Positions 52,229 through 60,285 of a DNA stretch of 64,000 nucleotides are shown here, piece after piece. A program made the translations under genes and the position numbers. How positions within the stretch are numbered: the first letter of the stretch is position 1; the number at the start of each line of letters is the position of its first letter. The notes under the pieces are model-generated. The model was not told the origin of the DNA. It saw nothing but the letters and a program-made list of their open reading frames with translations, and made no database searches. The stretch covers positions 62,001 to 126,000 of the forward strand of contig CAYLMA010000002.1 of assembly GCA_964384915.1 (NCBI GenBank), given 5' to 3'. Source of the DNA: Sulfurimicrobium sp964384915. GTDB lineage: Bacteria; Pseudomonadota; Gammaproteobacteria; Burkholderiales; Sulfuricellaceae.

Positions 52229-53520
52229 ATTAAAGCCTCGATCTCCGTCACGGTCTTGGGCGCGCCGTGGGTCAACACCTCGCAGCCCTGTTCCGTCACC
52301 ACCACATCGTCCTCGATACGGATGCCGATGTTCCAGAACTTCTCCGGCACGTCGTCGGCGGGGCGGATGTAGCAGCCCGGCTCCACCGTCAGCGCCATGC
52401 CTGGTTGCAGCAGCCGCCATTCGCCGCCCTGCTTGTACTCGCCCACGTCATGCACGTCCATCCCTAGCCAGTGGCCGGTGCGGTGCATGTAGAAGCGCTT
52501 GTAGCTTTCCTGCTCCAGCACTTCGGCCAGCGTTCCCCGGCACAGGCCAAGGTCGATGAAGCCCTGCGCCAGCACCTTCAGCGCGGCGTCGTGCGGCGCG
52601 TTCCAGTGGCTGCCGGGGCGGACCTCGGCGATGGCCGCGGCCTGCGCCGCCAGCACCAGTTCATACAGCGCCTGCTGCGCCGCGCTGAATTTGCCGTTGA
52701 CCGGGAAGGTGCGGGTGATGTCTGCTGCGTAGCCGTCCAGTTCGCATCCGGCGTCGATCAGCAGCAGGTCGCCACTTTTAAGCGGCGCATCGTTGAACAC
52801 GTAATGCAGCACGCAGGCATTCGCCCCGCCCGCCACGATCGAAGTGTAGGCCGGCGCCTGCGCGCCATGGCGGCGGAACTCGTGCAGCAGTTCGGCCTCG
52901 ATCTCGAATTCACGGCGCTCCGGCCGGCTCTCCCGCATGGCGCGCACATGGGCGGCGGCGGAAATCTCCGCGGCGCGGCGCATGGTGGCGATTTCCTCGG
53001 CGTCCTTGAAGAGCCGCATCTCGTCCAGCACGGCGCGCACGTCCCGGATCGCCCCCGGCGCGGTGATGCCGCTCCGCACCTGCTCGCGCACGCTGTTGAG
53101 CCAGCCCACGGCGCGGGCATCCCAGGCGCTGTCGGCGCCGAGGTGGAAATGCAGGCTGGGCTGGTCGGCCAGCAGCTTGGGCAGCATCTCGTCGAGCTGC
53201 GCGATGGGATGCGCCTCGTCGAAACCGAAGGCTGCTTGCGCGCCCTCCGGGCCATGGCGGAAACCATCCCAGATCTCGCGCTCCAGGTTTTTTTCGCGGC
53301 AAAACAGGATGCTCCGGGGCGGATTGGCTGCCACCAGCACCAGCACCGCTTCCGGCTCGACAAAGCCGGTGAGGTAATGGAAATAACTGTCGAAGCGGTA
53401 GGGGTAATGGCTGTCGCGATTGCGCGGCCGCTCCGGCGCGGTGGGAATGACGGCGACGCCGCCGCCCATGGCAGAGGCAAGACGGAGGCGGCGTTGCTGG
53501 TATACTTGGAGGGTGTGCAT
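52207..53520 (-). CDS. pepP: Xaa-Pro aminopeptidase PepP
   Basis: 437 residues, pita-bread metallopeptidase. Metal ligands appear in LLIDAGCELDGYAADITRTF (two Asp), HRTGHWLGMDVHDVG (His), TVEPGCYI (Glu) and IRIEDDVVVTEQG (Glu). The N-terminal domain lacks catalytic residues, as in the family. The last residues (MSLRGTQ) are encoded by an R2 repeat, so the native C-terminus was replaced or extended. Its start is 24 bp or less from the divergent rlpA start. Confidence 0.94.
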   Translation of the reverse strand: MHTLQVYQQRRLRLASAMGGGVAVIPTAPERPRNRDSHYPYRFDSYFHYLTGFVEPEAVLVLVAANPPRSILFCREKNLEREIWDGFRHGPEGAQAAFGFDEAHPIAQLDEMLPKLLADQPSLHFHLGADSAWDARAVGWLNSVREQVRSGITAPGAIRDVRAVLDEMRLFKDAEEIATMRRAAEISAAAHVRAMRESRPERREFEIEAELLHEFRRHGAQAPAYTSIVAGGANACVLHYVFNDAPLKSGDLLLIDAGCELDGYAADITRTFPVNGKFSAAQQALYELVLAAQAAAIAEVRPGSHWNAPHDAALKVLAQGFIDLGLCRGTLAEVLEQESYKRFYMHRTGHWLGMDVHDVGEYKQGGEWRLLQPGMALTVEPGCYIRPADDVPEKFWNIGIRIEDDVVVTEQGCEVLTHGAPKTVTEIEALMSLRGTQ

Positions 53521-53544
53521 TGAGATGAAATGGACAGAGTTCCC

Positions 53545-54525
53545 ATGATTATTCAGGATTTACCTGGCAAAAGCAAAATGGCGGCTTTCTTTCAGGCAGG
53601 TTTCCTGGTTTTTGCCGCAGCCACGCTCCTGCTCTCAGGCTGCTCTTCCGTAGCCCCCCGCCCCGAGCGCGCCGCAACCGCGCCTGTTGCCGGCAAGGCT
53701 CCCGCCAAGGGTGGAGGCTATTACCTGGACGACGGCCCCGGCGACAATCCGCCTGCCAACCTCGACGCCATCCCTGACGCAGAACCCAGGGCCGAACCCC
53801 TGCACAAATTCGCCAACCGGCCCTACACCGTGCTGGGCCAGAGCTTTACCCCCTCCACCCAGCTTGGCCCCTACAAGAAGCGCGGCATCGCCTCGTGGTA
53901 TGGGCGGCGCTACCACGGCCAGAAAACCGCGACTGGCGAAACCTACGACATGTACGCCATGACCGCCGCCCATCCCACGCTGCCGGTCCCGAGCTTCGCG
54001 CGCGTGACCAATATCGGCAACGGCAAAGCGGTGATCGTCCGCGTCAACGATCGCGGCCCGTTCCACAGCGGCCGGCTGATCGATCTTTCCTACACCGCCG
54101 CCTACAAGCTGGGCGTGCTCAGTGGCGGCACCAACCAGGTCGAAGTGGAAAGCCTCGATCCTGCCAATGGCCGGCTGGCTGCGGCAAATCCCCAGCCGCA
54201 AACACTGCAGACGACGGCTCTTGCCGCACCAGCACCGGTAGCGGAAGAAAAAATCGCCGCCACTCCGGACACGACGCCGCCCGTCAGCGGCAGCGATGGC
54301 AGCATCTTCCTGCAACTGGGCGCATTCAGCTCGCGCGACAATGCCGAGAATTTCAGCGCCCGGATGAAACTTGCCCTTGGGTCCATGGTGGAAAAACTGC
54401 ACATCGCTGATGGCGGCGGGCTGTTCCGCGTGCGCCTCGGGCCTTACGCCAGCCGTAGCGAAGCAGGGCAGATGGCCACGCAAATCAGCCAGGCTGCGAA
54501 TATCTCTACCGTCATCGCCCGTTAG
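53545..54525 (+). CDS. rlpA: Rare lipoprotein A (septal peptidoglycan lytic transglycosylase)
   Basis: 326 residues. A lipoprotein signal with lipobox LLSGC (Cys about 32) anchors it in the outer membrane. The DPBB domain has GIASWYGRRYHGQKTATGE (about 119-137) and VIVRVNDRGPFHSGRLIDLS. A C-terminal SPOR domain (about 255-325; IFLQLGAFSSRDNAENF) binds denuded septal glycan. In-frame starts also occur at 53530 and 53578; I prefer 53545 because it gives a basic signal n-region. Confidence 0.92.
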   Translation: MIIQDLPGKSKMAAFFQAGFLVFAAATLLLSGCSSVAPRPERAATAPVAGKAPAKGGGYYLDDGPGDNPPANLDAIPDAEPRAEPLHKFANRPYTVLGQSFTPSTQLGPYKKRGIASWYGRRYHGQKTATGETYDMYAMTAAHPTLPVPSFARVTNIGNGKAVIVRVNDRGPFHSGRLIDLSYTAAYKLGVLSGGTNQVEVESLDPANGRLAAANPQPQTLQTTALAAPAPVAEEKIAATPDTTPPVSGSDGSIFLQLGAFSSRDNAENFSARMKLALGSMVEKLHIADGGGLFRVRLGPYASRSEAGQMATQISQAANISTVIAR

Positions 54526-54639
54526 TGGTGGCGCACGGGCCGGACCTGCGCGCTCCCTGCACAAACTCGCTGGGCCGGGGAACCGGCCCGGGCTCTGGCG
54601 GTCTGCTATAATTCCGCGTCCCCGAATTCAGGAAATCCC

Positions 54640-55773
54640 ATGAAACACCTGCTGTTGCTGTTCACTTTTTTCTTTTCATTCAATGCCGTTGCCGACCAAC
54701 TCCTGCCGCTCCCGCCCGCGCCGCCCGTCGCCGCGCGCGCCTACCTGCTGGCCGACTTCTCCAGCGGGCGCCTGCTGGTGCAGCAAGGGGTCAACGACCG
54801 CGTCGAACCCGCTTCCCTGACCAAATTGATGACCGCCTACCTGACCTTCACCGCCCTCAAGCAGGGCCGCATCAAGATGAACCAGGTACTGCCGGTTTCC
54901 GAGAAGGCATGGCGCACCGAAGGCTCGCGCATGTTCATCGAGATGGACCGGCCGGTGACGGTAGACGAGCTGATCCACGGCATGATCATCCAGTCCGGCA
55001 ACGACGCCTGCATCGCGCTGGCGGAAGGGGTTGCGGGCAGCGAGGAAGTGTTCGCCCAGATGATGAACCAGCAGGCGGCGCGGCTGGGGATGAAAAACAC
55101 CCACTACATGAATTCGACCGGCCTGCCGCACCCGCAGCACTACACCACCGCCTACGACCTGTCGCTGCTGGCGGCGGCGATCATTCGCGACTTCCCCGAG
55201 GATTTCAAGTACTACTCGATGAAGGATTACCGCTACAACAACATCACCCAGCCTAACCGCAACCGCCTGCTGTGGCTCGACCCCAGCGTGGACGGCATGA
55301 AAACCGGGCATACCGAATCCGCCGGCTATTGCCTCATCGCCACGGCCAAGCGCAACCCCATGCGCCTGATCTCGGTGGTGCTGGGCGCCTCCTCGGACAA
55401 CGTGCGCGCCACCGAAAGCCAGAAGCTGCTCAACTACGGCTTCCAGTTCTTCGACAGCCACCGTGTCTACGCAAAAGGGCAGACCATCTCCAGCCTGCCG
55501 GTGTGGAAAGGCAAGGAGAAAACGCTTAAGGCGGGCGTCAGCCAGGATCTCCTCCTGACCCTGCCTAAGGGCCATTACAGCCGGGTCAAGGCCACTGTGA
55601 CCAGCAAGCAGCCGCTGCTCGCGCCGATCGCCGCGGGCCAGGCCGTCGGCACCCTGCATCTCACGCTGGATGACAAGCCGCTGGCGGAATACCCCCTGCT
55701 GGCGCTGGAAGAAATGCCGCTCGCCAACATCTTCGGCCGCGCCTGGGACACCATCAAGCTATGGTTCAAATAG
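54640..55773 (+). CDS. dacA: D-alanyl-D-alanine carboxypeptidase (PBP5/6 type)
   Basis: 377 residues with a signal peptide (ends AVADQ). Active-site motifs SLTK (EPASLTKLM, about residue 65), SGN (IQSGNDACIA) and KTG (GMKTGHTESAG) are intact. The C-terminal beta domain and terminal amphipathic helix (IFGRAWDTIKLWF) anchor it to the inner membrane. It trims the terminal D-Ala of peptidoglycan pentapeptides. The stop overlaps the next gene by 13 nt. The exact paralogue (dacA or dacC) cannot be decided. Confidence 0.93.
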   Translation: MKHLLLLFTFFFSFNAVADQLLPLPPAPPVAARAYLLADFSSGRLLVQQGVNDRVEPASLTKLMTAYLTFTALKQGRIKMNQVLPVSEKAWRTEGSRMFIEMDRPVTVDELIHGMIIQSGNDACIALAEGVAGSEEVFAQMMNQQAARLGMKNTHYMNSTGLPHPQHYTTAYDLSLLAAAIIRDFPEDFKYYSMKDYRYNNITQPNRNRLLWLDPSVDGMKTGHTESAGYCLIATAKRNPMRLISVVLGASSDNVRATESQKLLNYGFQFFDSHRVYAKGQTISSLPVWKGKEKTLKAGVSQDLLLTLPKGHYSRVKATVTSKQPLLAPIAAGQAVGTLHLTLDDKPLAEYPLLALEEMPLANIFGRAWDTIKLWFK

Positions 55774-56624
55774 TCCATCTCAACGGGCAGTTCCTGCCGC
55801 TGGAGGAAGCCCGCGTCCCGGTGCTGGACCGCGGCTTCATCTTCGGCGACGGCGTGTACGAGGTCATCCCGGTCTACTCGCGCCACCCGTTCCGCCTGCA
55901 GGACCACCTCAAGCGCCTGCAGCACAGCCTGGACGGCATCCGCCTCGCCAATCCGCACAGCGACACGCAATGGAGCGCGCTGCTGCGCGAACTGATCGCC
56001 AGGAACGAGGGCGAGGACCAGTACGTCTACCTGCACATCACGCGCGGCGTGGCCAAGCGCGACCATGCCTTCCCCAGGGACACGCCGCCCACGGTGTTCA
56101 TGATGAGCAGCCCGCTGCTGCCGCCCGACCCGGCCTTGCGCCAGAACGGCGTGGCTGCGGTCAGCGCCGTGGACAACCGCTGGCTGCGCTGCGACATCAA
56201 GGCCATTTCCCTGCTGCCCAACGTGCTTCTGAGGCAGATGGCCGTGGATGCCGGCACGGCGGAAACCGTGCTGCTGCGTGACGGCTTCCTCAGCGAGGGC
56301 GCGGCCAGCAACATCTTCGTGGTCAAGGACGGCGTCCTGCTGGCGCCGCCGAAAGGGCCGCTCATGCTGCCCGGCATCACCTACGACGTGGTGCTGGAAC
56401 TGGCCGCCGCCAACGGCATCCTGTTCCACGTGGAACCCATCGCGGAAAGCACGCTGCGCAACGCCGACGAAATCTGGCTCACTTCCTCCACCAAGGAAAT
56501 CCTGCCCATCACCCACCTCGACGGCCAGGCCGTCGGCAGCGGCGCGCCGGGGCCGGTCTACCGCAGGCTGGACCGGCTTTACCAGGATTACAAGGCCACC
56601 ACCATGCGCCAGCCGACACCATGA
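55761..56624 (+). CDS. D-amino acid aminotransferase
   Basis: 287 residues, class IV PLP enzyme. It contains VLDRGFIFGDGVYEVIPVYS (about 21-40), the likely PLP lysine in CDIKAISLLPNVL and EGAASNIFVVKDG. It makes D-glutamate and D-alanine type amino acids, which fits its 13-nt overlap with the D-Ala carboxypeptidase gene. A branched-chain aminotransferase relative is the main alternative. Confidence 0.88.
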   Translation: MVQIVHLNGQFLPLEEARVPVLDRGFIFGDGVYEVIPVYSRHPFRLQDHLKRLQHSLDGIRLANPHSDTQWSALLRELIARNEGEDQYVYLHITRGVAKRDHAFPRDTPPTVFMMSSPLLPPDPALRQNGVAAVSAVDNRWLRCDIKAISLLPNVLLRQMAVDAGTAETVLLRDGFLSEGAASNIFVVKDGVLLAPPKGPLMLPGITYDVVLELAAANGILFHVEPIAESTLRNADEIWLTSSTKEILPITHLDGQAVGSGAPGPVYRRLDRLYQDYKATTMRQPTP

Positions 56625-56887
56625 GCGAGCCGGAAACCCTGCTGGTATTTCCCTGCGCCTTCCCCATCAAGATCATGGGGCGGAGCGAGGACGGCTTCGC
56701 CAACGCCATGCTGGAAGTGGTGCTGCGCCATGCGCCGGATTTCGATCCCGCGAGCATGTCCATGAAGGCCAGCAGCGGCAACAAATACCTTTCCCTCACC
56801 TGCACCATCAATGCGACCTCGAAACAGCAGCTCGACGACCTGTACCGGGAAATCACGGCGCATCCGATGGTGGTGATGGCGCTTTGA
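56621..56887 (+). CDS. DUF493 (YbeD-like) protein
   Basis: 88 residues. The family core VFPCAFPIKIMGRSEDGF and KYLSLTCTINATSKQQLDDL is clear. Function unknown (ACT-like fold). The classic order dacA-ybeD-lipB-lipA is preserved here with the aminotransferase inserted. Its ATG overlaps the aminotransferase stop by 4 nt. Confidence 0.92.
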   Translation: MSEPETLLVFPCAFPIKIMGRSEDGFANAMLEVVLRHAPDFDPASMSMKASSGNKYLSLTCTINATSKQQLDDLYREITAHPMVVMAL

Positions 56888-56889
56888 GC

Positions 56890-56972
56890 CGTGAAGCGTG
56901 AAAGGTGAAATGTGAAAAGCGGGGCAACCAGCGAGGAATCATCCATTTCACGCTTCACTTTTCACCCTTCAC
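56890..56972. repeat. R4 inverted repeat, copy b
   Basis: GTGAAGCGTGAAAGGTGAAA on the left pairs with TTTCACGCTTCACTTTTCAC and CCTTCAC on the right. It fills the gap before lipB and reaches into the frame upstream of its conserved start. Confidence 0.82.
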
Positions 56973-57616
56973 TCGAAGTGCGCCACCTCGGCCTGGCCGA
57001 ATACCAGCCCACCTTCGACGCCATGAAAGCCTTCACGGCGCAGCGCGGCCCGGAAACCCCGGACGAAATCTGGCTCTTGCAGCACCCCCCGGTCTACACC
57101 CTGGGCCTCGCCGGCAAGCCGGAGCACCTGCTGAACCGCACAGACATCCCGGTGGTGAACATCGACCGTGGCGGCCAGATCACCTACCACGGGCCGGGCC
57201 AGGTCGTGGCCTACCTGCTGCTCGACCTGAAGCGGCGCGGCATCGGCGTCAAGGAGCTGGTGCGGCGCCTGGAGCAGGCGATCATCGACCTCTTGGCCGC
57301 ATACGGCGTCCATGCCCAGCGGCGCGACAAGGCGCCGGGCGTGTACGTCGGTGAAGCCAAGATCGCCGCGCTGGGGCTCAGGATCAAGAACCATTGCAGC
57401 TACCACGGCCTGTGTCTCAACGTGGACATGGACCTCGCGCCCTACGCCGACATCAACCCCTGCGGCTACGCCGGGCTGCAGGTCACGCAGGCGCGCGACC
57501 ACGGCATCGAAACCGGCGCGGCCAGGCTGGCAGAGGAACTGGCGCGGCAGTTGCAGCAGCAGTTGGGCTATACTGAAAAACAAATTAACCACGGGGCTTT
57601 GTCATTGCGAGCGTAA
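56912..57616 (+). CDS. lipB: Octanoyltransferase LipB
   Basis: Up to 234 residues. The motifs RGGQITYHGPGQVVAY (about 87-102), the lysine in GVYVGEAKIAALG and the catalytic cysteine in INPCGYAGLQVT are intact. It transfers octanoyl from ACP to lipoyl domains. The N-terminal 22 residues from GTG 56912 are encoded by the R4 repeat; homology begins at the GTG 56978 (VRHLGLAEYQP), which may be the true start. The last residues (ALSLRA) come from an R2 repeat. Confidence 0.9.
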   Translation: MKSGATSEESSISRFTFHPSLEVRHLGLAEYQPTFDAMKAFTAQRGPETPDEIWLLQHPPVYTLGLAGKPEHLLNRTDIPVVNIDRGGQITYHGPGQVVAYLLLDLKRRGIGVKELVRRLEQAIIDLLAAYGVHAQRRDKAPGVYVGEAKIAALGLRIKNHCSYHGLCLNVDMDLAPYADINPCGYAGLQVTQARDHGIETGAARLAEELARQLQQQLGYTEKQINHGALSLRA

Positions 57617-57688
57617 GCGAAGCAATCTCGTTTTTTATGTCGATAAAACAAATTCAGATTGCTTCGTCACTTTGCTCCTCGCAAAGAC
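57601..57688. repeat. R2 inverted repeat, copy d
   Basis: GTCATTGCGAGCGTAAGCGA at the left, GCTCCTCGCAAAGAC at the right, with a TTTTTTATG loop. It overlaps the 3' end of lipB and lies 40 bp before lipA. Confidence 0.88.
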
Positions 57689-57727
57689 AAAACCCCGTGC
57701 TCCCCGTGGTTCAACTCTAGGTTTTAC

Positions 57728-58654
57728 ATGGCAGACCCCAAACTTCACAAAGGCGCGGCCAAGACCTCGCGCATCCCGATCAAGATCGTACCCCAGGAAC
57801 CGCTGCGCAAGCCGGCCTGGATACGCACCAAAATCGCCTCCGGCGGCAAGTTCGGCGAGATCAAGCAGATCCTGCGCGACAACAAGCTGCACACGGTGTG
57901 CGAGGAAGCCGCCTGCCCCAACATCGGCGAATGCTTCAGCCACGGCACCGCCACCTTCATGATCCTGGGCGACCTGTGCACGCGGCGCTGCCCGTTCTGC
58001 GACGTGGGCCACGGCAAGCCGCTGGCGCCGGACGCCAAGGAGCCGGAACAACTGGCGCGCACCATCGCCGCCATGAAGCTGAAATACGTGGTCATCACCA
58101 GCGTCGACCGCGACGACCTGCGCGACGGCGGGGCGGGGCACTTCGCCGCCTGCATAGAGGCGGTGCGCCAGGCTTCGCCCAACACCCGCATCGAGGTTCT
58201 GGTGCCGGACTTCCGCGGCCGCCTCGGAACCGCGCTGGCGATCCTCGGCAACGCGCCGCCCGACGTGCTCAACCACAACCTGGAAACCGTGCCGCGCCTC
58301 TACAAGCAGGCCCGCCCCGGCGCCGATTACGCCCACTCGCTGCAACTCTTGCGCGACTTCAAGCAGGCACACCCCGCCATCCCGACCAAATCCGGCCTGA
58401 TGGTCGGCCTGGGCGAAACGGATGAGGAAATCCTCGCCGTGATGCGCGACTTGCGCGCCCACGAGGTCGACATGCTGACCATAGGCCAATACCTGCAACC
58501 CTCGCGCCACCACCTGCCGGTCACGCGCTTCGTGCCGCCGGAGCAGTTCGAGGCCTTCTCGCTTGCGGCGACCGGAATGGGATTCAGGAACGCCGCCTGC
58601 GGGCCGATGGTGCGATCCAGCTACCACGCGGATTTGCAGGCGCACGACGTGTAA
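57728..58654 (+). CDS. lipA: Lipoyl synthase
   Basis: 308 residues, radical SAM enzyme. The auxiliary cluster cysteines are in CEEAACPNIGEC (about 59-70) and the radical SAM cluster in CTRRCPFCD (about 85-93); the C-terminal serine ligand is in MVRSSYHA. It inserts two sulfur atoms into the octanoyl chain made by LipB. I chose ATG 57728; the longer frame from 57659 reads the R2 repeat. Confidence 0.95.
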   Translation: MADPKLHKGAAKTSRIPIKIVPQEPLRKPAWIRTKIASGGKFGEIKQILRDNKLHTVCEEAACPNIGECFSHGTATFMILGDLCTRRCPFCDVGHGKPLAPDAKEPEQLARTIAAMKLKYVVITSVDRDDLRDGGAGHFAACIEAVRQASPNTRIEVLVPDFRGRLGTALAILGNAPPDVLNHNLETVPRLYKQARPGADYAHSLQLLRDFKQAHPAIPTKSGLMVGLGETDEEILAVMRDLRAHEVDMLTIGQYLQPSRHHLPVTRFVPPEQFEAFSLAATGMGFRNAACGPMVRSSYHADLQAHDV

Positions 58655-58675
58655 ACATATGCTTTCCGTGACGGC

Positions 58676-58733
58676 AGTTACATGTCGGGATAAATTCCAA
58701 CATGTAACTTATAATCCTAGTTTTCTCAGCTGG
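58676..58733 (+). promoter_or_regulatory. Promoter and operator-like palindrome before vsr-dcm
   Basis: A perfect inverted repeat AGTTACATGT (58676-58685) / ACATGTAACT (58700-58709) abuts TATAAT (58710-58715), a consensus -10. TTCTCAGCTGG follows at 58723-58733 near the expected transcription start. The same 11 bp recur at 62351-62361 before the facing parB-like operon. This looks like a regulated promoter for the methylase operon. Confidence 0.6.
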
Positions 58734-58821
58734 CGCGCATCAATAACTTGCCGAGCATTAAGGAGGCCGTAGCATTTAAGCACGCTCCCAACTAGCGAAG
58801 AGAAATTTGGATATTTGCGCT

Positions 58822-59250
58822 ATGGTCGACAGGCTCACTACTGAGCAACGGAGTTATCTAATGGCTCGCATAAGGGGCCACGATACTGATCTTGAAATTT
58901 TGGTAAGACGCAAATTATGGGCCAAAGGTCTACGTTACCGCTTAGGCCGAACAATGCCTCTGCCAGGAAAACCTGATTTGGTCTTCGTTGGGCCACGTGT
59001 AGCAGTGTTTGTCGATGGCTGCTTTTGGCACGGCTGTCCGTCCCACGGCCATATCCCAAAATCCAATACAACTTATTGGAAGAAGAAATTGATGAATAAC
59101 ATAGCGAGAGACAAATTGATGGATAGCGCGCTCATCACCCTTGGGTGGCTTCCTGTACGGCTATGGGAACATGAAATCAAGGAAAATGTGGACGACTGCG
59201 TAAAGCGAGTTACAGCAGCCCTGAGTCTGCGCAGGGCCAGACGGAAATAA
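58822..59250 (+). CDS. vsr: Very short patch repair endonuclease Vsr
   Basis: 142 residues. Vsr nicks beside T:G mismatches that arise from deaminated 5-methylcytosine. LTTEQRSYLMARIRGHDTDL (about 4-23), PGKPDLVFVGPRVAVFVDGC (catalytic Asp) and FWHGCPSH (zinc/catalytic His and Cys) match the family. I chose ATG 58822, which matches the typical Vsr start; a TTG at 58807 is possible. It lies 21 bp before dcm, its functional partner. The region is more AT-rich than its neighbours. Confidence 0.93.
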   Translation: MVDRLTTEQRSYLMARIRGHDTDLEILVRRKLWAKGLRYRLGRTMPLPGKPDLVFVGPRVAVFVDGCFWHGCPSHGHIPKSNTTYWKKKLMNNIARDKLMDSALITLGWLPVRLWEHEIKENVDDCVKRVTAALSLRRARRK

Positions 59251-59271
59251 TTGGGGAAAGAGCAAAGATCT

Positions 59272-60216
59272 ATGCCAACAGCGGTTTCATTGTTTTCAGG
59301 GTGCGGTGGGTCTGACGCAGGAGTGGTGTCGGCTGGATTTGAAGTACTCATGGCCAATGACCTTCTGCCTTACGCCCGTGATGTATATATGGCTAACCAT
59401 CCAGACACTGAGTATGTGGTGGGTGATATTGCCAAAATCGAAAAATTTCCGGCGGCAGAATTGCTATTAGGATGTTATCCCTGCCAAGGGTTTAGCCAGG
59501 GGGGGGTGCGTGACTCATCCAGAAAGATAAACACCCTCTATTTGGAATTTGCGCGGGCTTTGCGGGCTATCCAACCCAAGGCTTTTATTGTTGAAAATGT
59601 TTCTGGCATGGTGAGGAAAAATTTTTCTCATCTGCTGGAGGATCAGTTCTGCGTTTTTCGCGAGGCTGGCTATAGTGTCAAGGCAGATGTACTCAATGCG
59701 GTTGATTTCGGAGTAGCGCAGGAACGCAAGCGCATTTTCATTGTAGGTGTTCGCAATGATCTGGGCTTGGAGTATCAGTTTCCCCATCCGACTCACGGCA
59801 AAGGCTGTGCAGCAGCCCACCTTTCTATCCGAGATGCGATTGGCGATATGCCGGAATGGCCAGAAGGTGAGTTTTACAACCGGGATTTCCACTGGTACTA
59901 CCTCTCACGAGATCGTCGCCGAAGTTGGGAACAGCCCTCAAAAACCATTGTGGCGAACCCCCGCCATATGCCACTGCACCCAATGAGCCCGCCACTCAAG
60001 AAGCTGGAACACAACGTCTGGCAGTTTGAGACGGACTCCCCAGCTCGGCGCTTCAGCTATCGGGAAGCAGCGCGATTGCAGGGATTTTCTCGCGATTTTG
60101 TTTTTCCTGATACTGAGCGCGGCAGCCTGGATATGCGCTACAAGGTAGCGGGCAACGCTGTGCCGCCGCCGTTATTTGAGGCGGTGGCACGGGCGCTACC
60201 GGATGTTTGGGATTAA
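59272..60216 (+). CDS. DNA cytosine-5 methyltransferase
   Basis: 314 residues. Conserved motifs in order: I SLFSGCGGSDAGVVSAGF, IV GCYPCQGFSQGG (catalytic Cys in PCQ), VI IVENVSGMV, VIII AQERKRIFIVGVR and X YKVAGNAVPPPL. The target-recognition region between VIII and IX is short. Vsr upstream shows the product is 5-methylcytosine. The recognition sequence cannot be read. It is probably the modification half of a restriction-modification system with the facing genes. Confidence 0.93.
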   Translation: MPTAVSLFSGCGGSDAGVVSAGFEVLMANDLLPYARDVYMANHPDTEYVVGDIAKIEKFPAAELLLGCYPCQGFSQGGVRDSSRKINTLYLEFARALRAIQPKAFIVENVSGMVRKNFSHLLEDQFCVFREAGYSVKADVLNAVDFGVAQERKRIFIVGVRNDLGLEYQFPHPTHGKGCAAAHLSIRDAIGDMPEWPEGEFYNRDFHWYYLSRDRRRSWEQPSKTIVANPRHMPLHPMSPPLKKLEHNVWQFETDSPARRFSYREAARLQGFSRDFVFPDTERGSLDMRYKVAGNAVPPPLFEAVARALPDVWD

Positions 60217-60285
60217 GCGGCGACTAGCCGATCTCTTTAGCGCGGCGGCGTCTACGGATACCACTTATATGCAGACGAGTAAAGG

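Noticed and set aside
5738..57688. CRISPR array
   Set aside because: The repeats are dispersed, palindromic and not separated by regular spacers.
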